From Adiantum capillus-veneris (taxonomy: Eukaryota > Streptophyta > Polypodiopsida > Polypodiales > Pteridaceae): a DNA stretch of 64,000 bases. The DNA is taken from contig CM043968.1 in assembly GCA_014529385.2 (NCBI GenBank), positions 3,562,501-3,626,500 on the forward strand. Reading direction: 5' to 3'. Shown here in pieces: positions 22,066 to 32,200 of the stretch (the stretch's first letter is position 1; every line of letters starts with the position of its first letter). A program made the position numbers and the translations under genes. The notes beneath the pieces were generated by a model, which was given only the letters and a program-made list of their open reading frames with translations, was not told the origin of the DNA and made no database searches.

Positions 22066-22400
22066 TGTGGTGGGTATAATAACCCAGCTAGCCGGTTTTG
22101 GTTATATTTCGGCCTGCTAGGCCTCGTGGAAAAGCAAGGCATGCCAGTTGCCGGTCGAATGTAGCTGTTAGGTGATCGTTGACCAAAAAGTCAACACGCA
22201 GAGCTCACACGCAGCCTCGAACCCCCGATTTCGCGTCCCAGAAGCACTACCCTAACCACTGCACTACGTGCGTGCATCTGCACAGGCTATGGCACATGCT
22301 ATACATATGTTTAAAATGTCTGCTGCCCCCCCAAAAAGCGACGTGACCGGCTGGGCCAGTCACGCCCACCTACACGCGGCCTAGCAAGCCGATATTTAAC
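22066..22400 (-). mobile_element. tRNA-derived SINE
   Basis: On the minus strand, box A TAGTGCAGTGG (22266-22256) is a perfect match to the pol III consensus. Box B GGTTCGAGGCT (22223-22213) has one mismatch. The 43-nt spacing is that of a tRNA gene, but the acceptor and anticodon arms do not fold into a functional tRNA. A tail with GTTGACTTTTTGGTCAAC follows. Related sequence without an intact box B is at 41270-41530. The boundaries are approximate. Confidence 0.72.
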
Positions 22401-22516
22401 CAGAGCCCAACTAGCCCGCGTAGGCTTGCCTCACCATCTCTATAGTGCCCACCTATTAACCTGTTCGCCACGCTCTCTGCAGTTCAAGGAGCCGGCATGT
22501 AAACCCTCCTACCCTC

Positions 22517-22964
22517 GTCACTATATGGCACGGCTCTGTGTCAGAGGGGATCTAGGGCCCAAATTTAGGCGGCTTTAATCTCCGTCGTCGGATCACGGGG
22601 TGAACTAGGGGTGAACTAATGGTGAACTAGGGGTGGGTGAACTAGGGGTGAACTAATGGTGAACTAGGGGCGCCTAAACTAGAGTATGATCATGTGCCAT
22701 GCCAACATGGACAGCGACGCGCGCTAGCGTGGTGGTAGGACATTCATGTGGCAACCGAAACGTCCCAGGTTCGGCCCACACCCTACGAAGCGGGTGAGCT
22801 AGGAGTGAACTCGGGACGCCATTTTTGCCCCGAAGTTCACCCCTAGTTCACTCCGAGTTCACCCCCAGTTCACTACATGATCCGACAACCAAGATCAAAG
22901 CCACCTTGTGCCCCCAAATTTGGGCCCTAGATCCCCCCTGGCCAAAGCCGGGCCATATAGTGAC
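22517..22964. mobile_element. Terminal-inverted-repeat element, copy 2, inverted
   Basis: It has the same ends (GTCACTATATGGCACGG and complement) and the same internal sequence as copy 1 but in the opposite direction. The two copies form a large foldback about 580 bp apart. The tRNA-like boxes are on the plus strand here: TAGCGTGGTGG at 22725 and GGTTCGGCCCA at 22768, 43 nt apart. A flanking stretch at 22971-23049 (GGCTTGGAATGGCGGGACGA) repeats the left flank of copy 1 at 21390-21460 in direct orientation. Confidence 0.82.
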
Positions 22965-23517
22965 GAGGGGGGAAGATGGCACATGAGGCTTGGAATGGCG
23001 GGACGACAGGGGGAGGGTTGACCCAAGAGGCCTCAAAGGTAGGAGGGTTGGCGCATGCATGCCATGAATGGAATCAAGTCAGCAAGAGGCCTAGAATGGT
23101 GCAGATGGAGGCGGATCAGGATGAGGGAGAGTCCACACTTTGACCTCCTTGGCCTTGACAGAGGGTGGCAGACTGAACTGGTTAACATGCTGGCTCCTTG
23201 AACTACAGAGAGGGTGATGAACAGGTTGTAATAGGCAGGAACTGTAGAGAGGGTGAGGCAAGCCTACACAGGCTAGCTGGTTTATTACACACACACGATA
23301 CGCGGCTATCTCCCCACCCTTCAAGGTGATTGCGCTCCAACCGTTCAAGTGTCGATAACCACGATCAAAGGCTTCAATCCTCATCCCACCCTTCAAGGCT
23401 TCAATTGCGCGAAGACCGCTCCGCCTTTCAACGGCTCACGCCATTCTCCCACTACCTTCACCTCCGCTTTCCTTGTCTATGGAGCACCCCGCCTACCGTG
23501 CTGTGTTTTTGTGTGTG

Positions 23518-23519
<2 letters not shown>

Positions 23520-23564
<45 letters not shown>
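23520..23564. repeat. (GA)n microsatellite
   Basis: About 45 bp of GA dinucleotides. Confidence 0.98.
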
Positions 23565-23567
<3 letters not shown>

Positions 23568-23684
23568 TTAGTTCAACTTAGGATAGGCGATCGCGGCTCC
23601 ACTTTCTGGCTATTCGACTACCCCCAAGCATGCGCGCCTGTTCTCTGACTCCGGCCATCCCAAGCCCTCAGTTATATCTAACAC

Positions 23685-24082
23685 GAGCATGGGAGATGGG
23701 ATCAAAGGCTCCCATCACTTTTGGGCCCCGACATTAGGCGCGCGCCGTAGATCTTGTTGCAAAAGTAAACTCGGGTATTTTTGTAAACTCGGGTACCGAG
23801 TTTACAAAAATACCGGAGTTTACTTTTGCTCGCTCCGATACTCTTGCACGTCAAAACTCCATGGAAACGTGTACATTCCACAGTGACGTGCACGGGCGTG
23901 GTGGATAGGCCACATGGCCCTCAAACCCTAGGTTGTGGGTTCAATCCCGTGGGGCGAGGGGGGGTGGGGCGAAGTAAACTCGGGTACTTGAGTTTACATT
24001 TTTCTCGAGTTTATATTGTCCACGGAAGCCCGGGATCTACGGTCCTCAATCATCCCACCGTAGATCCCATCTCCTCCCATGC
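23685..24082. mobile_element. Foldback element with 71-bp palindrome and tRNA-like module
   Basis: The outer arms GCATGGGAGATGGGATC (about 23688) and GATCCCATCTCCTCCCATGC (about 24062) are inverted. A second inverted pair, CCGTAGATC and GATCTACGG, lies inside them. At 23759-23829 is a near-perfect palindrome centred on GGTACC, with arms of about 35 bp built from AGTAAACTCGGGTATTTTTG. At 23894-23948, plus strand, lie GGGCGTGGTGG and a perfect box B GGTTCAATCCC, 44 nt apart. The box-A region resembles that of the TIR elements at 21.5 and 22.5 kb. No protein is encoded. Confidence 0.7.
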
Positions 24083-25429
24083 CAGTGTGAAATATAGGCC
24101 AGGATCCCAAGCCTTGCGTCCACGTGGAAGGCCTGTCTTCCATAATAAAATAACAAAATAAAAATAATATAATAATACAATTTAGAAGAAGTATAGATCA
24201 CACTATGAGCTCGAGAGAAATCTCCATCGCCGATTCACTCTGCTTTGCGATCACACTCTCAATCTGCATCGCGAGCCAGAGAAAGCGAAGAATCTGTTCT
24301 TGCGTGCATGCTAACCTAGGGGAAGAAACAGATAGATAACAAGGTTGCGTCCTCACGCACGTGGTTGAGAGATAGAGAGAATTTCCCTTCCATGCTTTGT
24401 GTGCGTAAGCCTCCCCCTCCTGGCTTGCGACTTTCAGCCTTGGTGCTTCTTACTGGCAGCGCAGTACTGACTGTGTCCTCCCTGACCGACCGTCCCTCAC
24501 AGCACAAGGCAATGCATAGTGCACACTGTTGCATTAAGGCAATCCACAGTGCACATTGTTTCATCCCCTTCTGCCTCACGATACTGATCCCATCAGCCCC
24601 ATCCTTCATAGTTCTGTAGCAACCAACAAAGAGAGAGCGAGACTACCCTTTTTGACGGTTTCTGTCTTCTGCAGGGATTGAGGAACCCTCCTAGGTTAGA
24701 TCTTCTCCTTCAGGGTTTCCTTCCTCTGTCAAGGTTCGACTACGGATGTGGAGAAGGATATGATGGTCGAATAGAGCGCACAATCATAGCCGAGAACACG
24801 GCTAATGCGGAGAAGGGGGAAGGAATGGTTATGGTGGAGGGGGAGGTGATTATGGTGGAGGAAGCAGGTATGGCAATGGTAGAGGTCCAGACTCTGGCAG
24901 CTGGAGGAAGAATCAAGAAGCGTTTTTTGTTGGTTGATGACTTTGCAGAAGTTGAAGAAAGTCCTTCTCCCTGACTCGTACTTATTTGTATTAGGCAAAT
25001 GCAGAGTATTATCTATTGCTGGACAGCTTGGTCGTTAGAACAGGGATGATGAGAGATGACTTCATGTTTTTTTATTTTAAAGAGAGAGCGTGCCATGGTT
25101 GCTGCACGCAGAGCTCGCCCCCTCTCTGTCTCCACCTTGATCTCTATGCCAGACTCTGTTGCTTGCGGACCGCGCACACACTTCACGTGCTTTGCTCAAG
25201 TGGTGTCAGACAGCGGGTCCGATAGAGCCAAAGGTGTCCATTTGGCACTTGCGCACTTGAACCAGTGAGACAGAGAGACAGCAATGCCTTTGAAGTTTGC
25301 AGAGAAAGATAATCCGTCTTCCACGCCAATCACCTTTTAAAAAATTGAAATCTTCCATATTGAGGGCATTTGACGGATCCACGTGCACAGTAGTGCTCGA
25401 AGTTAACGCTGTGGCTTGCACAATTGCAC

Positions 25430-25433
<4 letters not shown>
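24083..25433. other. No intact gene; possible Gly-rich remnant at 24806-24937
   Basis: On the plus strand 24806-24937 reads CGEGGRNGYGGGGGDYGGGS followed by RYGNGRG and a stop. This looks like the tail of a Gly-rich RNA-binding or DEAD-box protein. An upstream piece in another frame (DYGCGEGYDGR) may be the broken continuation. No start, RNA-binding domain or splice context supports a gene, so I treat it as a possible fragment only. The rest of the stretch holds nothing recognised. Confidence 0.3.

Positions 25434-25482
<49 letters not shown>
25434..25482. repeat. (GA)n microsatellite
   Basis: About 49 bp of GA dinucleotides. Confidence 0.98.
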
Positions 25483-25485
<3 letters not shown>

Positions 25486-25605
25486 TCCCTTGCAATCCTC
25501 CCGCCTCCCTTTTTCTGCTTAATCAGCCTTGCGCTCCTTGTGCATGGTTTAGGCTACAACGGAGATATAACAGAGAGAACGTGCCTTCAAAGCGACCTAT
25601 CTCCA

Positions 25606-25608
<3 letters not shown>

Positions 25609-25640
<32 letters not shown>
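25609..25640. repeat. (GA)n microsatellite
   Basis: About 32 bp of GA dinucleotides. Confidence 0.98.
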
Positions 25641-25643
<3 letters not shown>

Positions 25644-26387
25644 AAACAAAAGCACAGAGAGACATAGAGAGCAAAATTTCCCTCGTTTTGGTATTCAGTT
25701 CAAAGGGGTATCTCAAAATTAAACACACTTACACCTCCTCCCATTTCTTCTTTTTCCTTAATGGGCTTACCCCAAAGGCCTTACCCTTTTAATAATAAAA
25801 AAAGGAGAGGTTTTCTTTTTAAAAATGCATAACTTTTACCATCATTTTATTGGTGGATAGAGGTAGTGGAGAGTTATTAGGCACATAGGACATCCAAAAT
25901 ATTATTAGGTCCTACTATTATTGCACTTGCACGCTATTGCTGTCAAAAAGTTGGATTAATTTCCTGCAAATATGCCGAGTGGATCTTGCAATTGCAAAGC
26001 AAATAACTTGTGTTTGTCCCCATTAGCTCTCTATGCACATCCCTCAGCATCGCCATTGCATGATGCTTTCTCCCACTCACTATCCTACTTTCTATCGCCA
26101 TTCTCGACTTGTTCTGTAGAACATGGGACCTACGTCATGGGAGCACGTCAACCCCATCCCCCACTTGGTTTCTAGAACCCAGCCCCATCACCCTTGTTTG
26201 GTCTATGACATCGCTCCACCTCATCCTCACACCCACTTACTCTAGACAATGCATGCATTTGTCTCACTCACGCACGTCCTCTGGCATCACCTGCCAATCA
26301 CCCAAGGCTACTCACATGAACGAGCTGAGAATAGACGAAAATATATCCCTTTGTCCCTCCGTTGTTGTTTTGACATAGGCTCGCTCT

Positions 26388-26390
<3 letters not shown>

Positions 26391-26428
<38 letters not shown>
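26391..26428. repeat. (CT)n microsatellite
   Basis: About 38 bp of CT. With the GA tract at 26522 it forms an inverted pair about 95 bp apart. Confidence 0.98.
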
Positions 26429-26431
<3 letters not shown>

Positions 26432-26518
26432 GATCTCGTTTCGTCTATGCGCCGATAGCATGGATGGGACAAAGAGAGACTCTGGAGACGCTCTCCTTGC
26501 CTGCACGCCTGCAGTATG

Positions 26519-26521
<3 letters not shown>

Positions 26522-26558
<37 letters not shown>
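26522..26558. repeat. (GA)n microsatellite
   Basis: About 37 bp of GA, complementary to the CT tract at 26391-26428. Confidence 0.98.
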
Positions 26559-26561
<3 letters not shown>

Positions 26562-29122
26562 GTTTTCGTTCTTGCTACAATTGAGACACCACTTGATAGG
26601 TACACACAGTTCATCTGTGTGAGACCACTTGACAGACGCGTGACACACAAAGGGAGGCCATGCACAGAAGCAAAACAAAAAAAAACTTTATATCTCTCTC
26701 TTGCCTTGGCCTGATCCATAGTGCAAGCAAAAAAATATGTCTCTTAACGAGCTACTACTGACACAAGTCACCTCTCTCTCCTCCGCGTCCCATCACGATG
26801 TTTTTTATCCTGAAACATATGCAAGCATCCAGTACATTCTCCTTAATAAGCTCACTATGGAAACTATATTTTTACCTTCAATTGTTGCTCTCAAGGGCAA
26901 GCCTCGTGATTTTATCACATGTTAAAACAAAGCGAAGAGGCACGAAGCCCTGCTAAGTTACGAGGGGGGGAAGGGGGTGAATGATATTTATGGAAAGTAA
27001 GTTTAAATGAGTGCTTACAATCACATGAGATTTTTATTGTGTTTCAATATAAAAGTATATTATCCATTCTACATATAGAATCACAAATGGTTTATGTATT
27101 AGAAAAGGTCCCACTTAGATAATAAAGTGAAATATGCACATTGTACATTGTCATTTGAAATAATAAAAAAATGATACATTATATTATTCTTTACACATAC
27201 AAAAGCTAAATTCACAAGAGTCGACAACAAAAACTTCGTATTCTTTCTTCAACCTCTCCCTTCTTTCACAAGGAACGGAAGTAGCTTTATAAAATTTATT
27301 ATGTTTAATTTTGATGTCCAATGAGTTGTAGTTTAGTGGTAGTGTTGTTGAGTACGTAGCTGTTGGATTCAATTCTATCACACCGACCCATGTTTTGTGT
27401 TGAAAAGTGGAGGGTAGAACTGCTCTTCTGAGGGAAAAGGCTTGCTAATTTTTTTGTTGGTCCAGAGAACTGTAATTTTCTTTTGTGCCAATGGACAGCC
27501 TCCATGGTGAAGACACATTCCTTTTTGAACTTCTTTCATCAACTCTCGTGAACCCAACCATCCTCTCGAATGATTTACATATTAAAAAAAGCTCGACTTA
27601 AATAATAAGGTGAAAGGTATAGGTTACACATTTTTATTTGAAAAAAAATGAAAAAAATTTAATAAAAGCAATAACATAAAAAAACCTATTAAAAACTAAA
27701 ACAAAAGAATATATTAATGCTTTCATTAAAAAAGATAGATTTAATAAACCTAATGAATAATTTAAAAAAAACGAATCTTTGTGAAGTCTTTAAATAAAAA
27801 GACTCTTTATAAGTGAGTTTTAAAAACAAATTGAATCAATATTTCATATTGTAAATAACACTTCACATTATGGATCAAACTCCTATGTATACTCTTTAAT
27901 CCTTTGTTCTAACAAAGACTATGTATCAAACTCCTATGAATACTCTTTAATCCGTTTTTCTTTAAAGTCTTTTTCAACATGCCGAAAAAAGCTTTAGGAA
28001 ATAGCATTTGAAAAGAAATGCTTTCTTTTTCTTCAATTTTAAAGGGACACATGTCAAGCAAACAAACTTGAACGACCTTCACCCATATGGATACCAAGGC
28101 GTTTGGCAGGCCAAAAGCCTATCTCAGTTCGTCCCCACTTTGTGCCACCTATTATGCCCTTTTCCTCTTTAATCTTCAACGACGTTTGCCAAGATACACC
28201 TCAAAAAGCTTTTCTCAAAATCGTGGTCCTTCCAAATAGCAAAGCATTTCTCCACAACCCTCTAAAATGACCGTAAACATATGGGCTGATTGAGCATACT
28301 GAAATTTCCAAGGCGAAACTATGACACAAAGGAAAAACTCCTAAAAGGTGAACCTATGACACACAAGCAGCAAAACCGATGAATTCTTACCCTGCTAGTA
28401 TGTGTATTTGACAACTCAATTAAACCCATAACTTTCAGTCATTACTTAAACATGCTGTGTTTGTTTGCTGAAAGAGTCTTGCATTTATCTTGCGCACAGA
28501 CAGGCATGCTGATAACACACCCACAGCCTAGGCACCAATTTAGAACCTAGACCGTTCTAGAAATCTAAATGCTGATTTGATTGCCACCTTTGCTGTCTCT
28601 GGTTTACTCACGATTATTAAGAGGGGATTGCTTGTCAAAAGTATGATAACCAAACCTAGTGATTTTTCTAGTTGGCATTGACACCCGTGACTCAATCCAT
28701 GTAATCGTTTAGAGGATGTACAGGTCTCCGTCTCTGAAAGCAGCAAAATACCTGGTTTTAAAAGGAATAAACCAGTTGAAAGTTTGAGAAATGCAGATTA
28801 AAGCATCATCTAGAAAGGCGGCAATTCGTTAAAAAAATGGAAAATCTAAAAACGTCGCAAAATTCAGAACATGATGCGCCCTCAACAAGGAATATACACC
28901 AGCAGCCGCACTGACTGTCAATAGCAAGAAAGTCATACTATGTACACTTCATTATTGGAGAATGTTGCAGTAAAGTGAACAAAAATAAGACTGAAATAAC
29001 ACCATTTGTCGACAGTTCACATTCCTCCTTTCCATTCTAGTGGCCGACAACCAATTTACCATATTACTGGACTCATTGGCAGATGATTAACGAAGTCCGC
29101 CTCCAACTCATGAATTTTCCCT
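26559..29122. other. AT-rich intergenic DNA, no gene recognised
   Basis: Composition becomes strongly AT-rich after about 26950, with many A and T runs. I found no coding motif on either strand. It lies 3' of CYC1 and probably is intergenic. Confidence 0.5.
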
Positions 29123-29128
29123 TTTATT
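29123..29128 (-). terminator. CYC1: Polyadenylation signal of CYC1
   Basis: AATAAA on the minus strand, 53-58 bp after the CYC1 stop codon. Confidence 0.6.
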
Positions 29129-29180
29129 GTAAACTGCCACCTAACATGTCTTGAGAAACACTCCCTGAACAAAACCTTCT

Positions 29181-29297
29181 TTAGTTGATCACATCAACAA
29201 TTACTCTCCTAGACTTTATTGCTGCCCACTTCCACCTCTTGTAGTATCCTGCTTGAAGGAGGGCTAAGCAAAGTACAAACATCACTTTGAAGCCCAT
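29181..29297 (-). CDS. CYC1: CYC1 exon 7 (membrane anchor)
   Basis: 117 bp including the TAA stop: [20 protein letters not shown], then a basic tail ending VIVDVIN. The single C-terminal transmembrane helix anchors cytochrome c1 with the haem domain in the intermembrane space. The acceptor is ATTTTAG/ATGGGC. Confidence 0.97.
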   Translation of the reverse strand: MGFKVMFVLCLALLQAGYYKRWKWAAIKSRRVIVDVIN

Positions 29298-32200
29298 CTA
29301 AAATACAGAAAGCGAGTGTCACTTAGCTATCAAACTTAATTGCTGAAAATGAGAGAAGAAAGTAGGATGATACTCAAGATGTACTTACTAGTTTTCGCTC
29401 CTCCATCTCAGGCTCAGCAGCCCAAGACAAGAAAGTTACGACATCCTTCGCCATCTGCAAGAGTCATATAAGTCAATTAACGGACAGTCATATCCACTAT
29501 TCTTTACCTAGACAAGTCCCAGCAAAAAAGCATCCATTATTGTTATGTGGATGAGTGCAAGGAAAAAACGGAATATACCTCTTAAAGGTGTGCAAGTTAG
29601 AGGGCTCCCCCATAGGACCTCCAAACCCATCTTTGAAGGGGCCTTTAACAGCCGCTTTTGTGCCCCTTAGTTGCATGCATAGAGAGAAGCTCAAGGCTGA
29701 CTGGCTCAGATGCGTAACTTTTCCCCGAGGGTGCTTCCACCCTTATATTAACCAAGATCCCTGTGAACAGGCTGTAGCCAGCTTCTTCAACCACAGCAGC
29801 CAGTACCCTCAGTGCACAAGAGAATAAGGGCCTATGGGGGAGGGTTATTATAGACTCATGGTAGTTACCATGAGGTCTTCCACCCGGCCTTTCACTTTAT
29901 CAGGTGAAGCACTTGTACTTCATGGCGAGAAGTCACCTCGAGGACCTCCCTTCGTGATCATAAGTACAAGTGCCTCACCTCATAAGTGAAGTCAAGTCTC
30001 CACTGAGCCCTCATCTCACAAGGCTGAGGAAAGACGGATTCACGGTTATCAACATAATAATGTTACCAAAAGCTCCATCATGCATAGAATGGTCTGAATA
30101 CTACAACATTTCTGACAAAGTCAACAGAATAGCGGGTGTAGACCTAGGCATCACGAGACACTCTTGCGCACATGCCACACACATAGAGCATGTAGTGTGT
30201 TTTTTTCCGAGAGAAAGATTTTTCTATTAGTTAATGAAACTGCCCATAGGGCTACAACCACCTCTACTAGAGAGGGCTACAACAATCATAAGGGGGAGAC
30301 TCTCCCAATGAAAAAAAAAAACAACATATGTACAATGAGGCTAAATCAAGAGATGGGAGGAGGGAAAAGCCACACAAGTGGACGGTAGTGCCATCTGAGC
30401 ACACCTTGGAGTCCTGGACCATGGTGAAGAAAGGCCCAAGGCGCCAGAGTCGAAGGAACGCCTCTCTACGCTCCTGCATGCAGTCAGAGCTGCCCTGGAG
30501 TCTCTCAAACTATCCTTTGAGAGTATGGATCAGCTCTAGCCAAAGATATCAAACTTTCTCTGCTGGTGGTACAGGACGAGCCTCAAAGATGCGGAAGTAG
30601 CGGGCCCGCCAAATGAACCAAAGTGTAAGACCGCAGATGAGGCCCCAACACTCCTCTCTCTCAATGCACCACTCCTGTGGAGTAAGCTCTATAGCAAGCT
30701 GGAGTATAGGTCGACCCCCCTGCATCACTATCATCCTGCTCGTGGAGGATAGCTCAAACTGAAGTGCCGGGCCCGTGAGAGTGGACCAAGCAGCTGCCCC
30801 CCAAGTGTATTGCCATGTCGTGGAAAGAGCTGGCATCAGCCGAAGGACACGAAGCCAAACCTTCTGTACCAAAGGACAATCCCAAAGACAATGATGCTGA
30901 CTCTCCACAGGATGGTCACGAGCTGCGCATGCTGCCGAGAGACCACTATGTACAAGCCAGCTCCCAACTGGCTATCTAGAGTCCCACAACCTCGCCCAAA
31001 AAGCTGACAAGAACTCAGTTGTGAGACCCTCCTTTTGCCAATGAGGTGCTGCAGCCGGACGAGCCTCTCTCCGTGCTGCCAGTATGTGACTACCCAATCG
31101 AACAGTGTACTGAAAGAAAGGGACACCAGAATGGTCGGCTGAAGAGAAAGGGTCCCTCCAAAACCACATTCCAGGATCCCACCGCACTCGTGTCAGTGGA
31201 CAGCTCTCCCAAGCCCACAGCCTCCAGTGGCCAGTCTCAAGAGTTGTTAGGTCAGGATCTATGACACAAGTCCTCCCACACATGCCCACAACTCGGATCC
31301 TCTGAAAACAACACTCTGCCACCTGTGGGGCCTCTACTGAAACTCGGTGTAAACGACCCTCAACCTGTAGCTTGAAAAACAGGGGGGGGTACAGTCTCTA
31401 AGCAAGCGCGAGCTACGATGAGAACCTCCAGTCGCGTGAAGGCCCCCATCCATCTGGGTGCTGTTGACTCGAGAGGTGTGAGCCACTCAACTGATACTGC
31501 CTCTGTGATGTCCTGACACATGCTCTGCACCCCTCTCATGCCCTGTAGCTGGATGCTATGAAGCTCCTCTGACAAGCCTGAGAATTGTAGCCAGTACCTA
31601 AAGTGCGTGCTAGACCCTCTGCCATGGGACCCCAAGAAACATGAGGCCTACTACCAACCAAGTGGCCTCTCTGAGTGCTAACCATGGGGTTCCAAACAAG
31701 GGGCTGTCTCACGCGCTCCTCTGTGCAAGTAGGCTGATGCTGCTCCAGGTCTCTCCGTAGCTGCTCCCAGGAGCAGAGCACACTCACAGCAAAACGGTCC
31801 TCCAGTCTCCTACTCAAGCCAACTCTACGCATCTCTCTGAAAATCCATCTGGTCAAAGGTCGCCCGGGGTCTCCAGCCTGAGGCACTCTAGCACTAAGCA
31901 ACTGAAGCAAAAACTCCTTCCAGGGCTCCTCCCTTGGAAGCAATCCTATGGCAACAAACTTCCCAAGAAGGGCTCTGCTCTGCTGTGCTGGGTCTATGCA
32001 ACCCTCCCTGAGAACAAGGAAGAGTGATGACCTGCCATGCCACTTTGGCCTGGGCTATCTGAGTACCGTGCCCTGACCAAAGGACGTTCCTGATCAGCCT
32101 CTCTACCTGACTGATGCAGGAACTCCAAAAGATCCAACAAGAAGTGATGTACCACATAGTAGCCAACAACACCTGGTTGGCCACTACAACTCTGCCTGCC

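Noticed and set aside
22213-22266. Functional tRNA gene
   Set aside because: Box A and B are present, but the acceptor and anticodon stems do not pair properly. It fits a tRNA-derived SINE.
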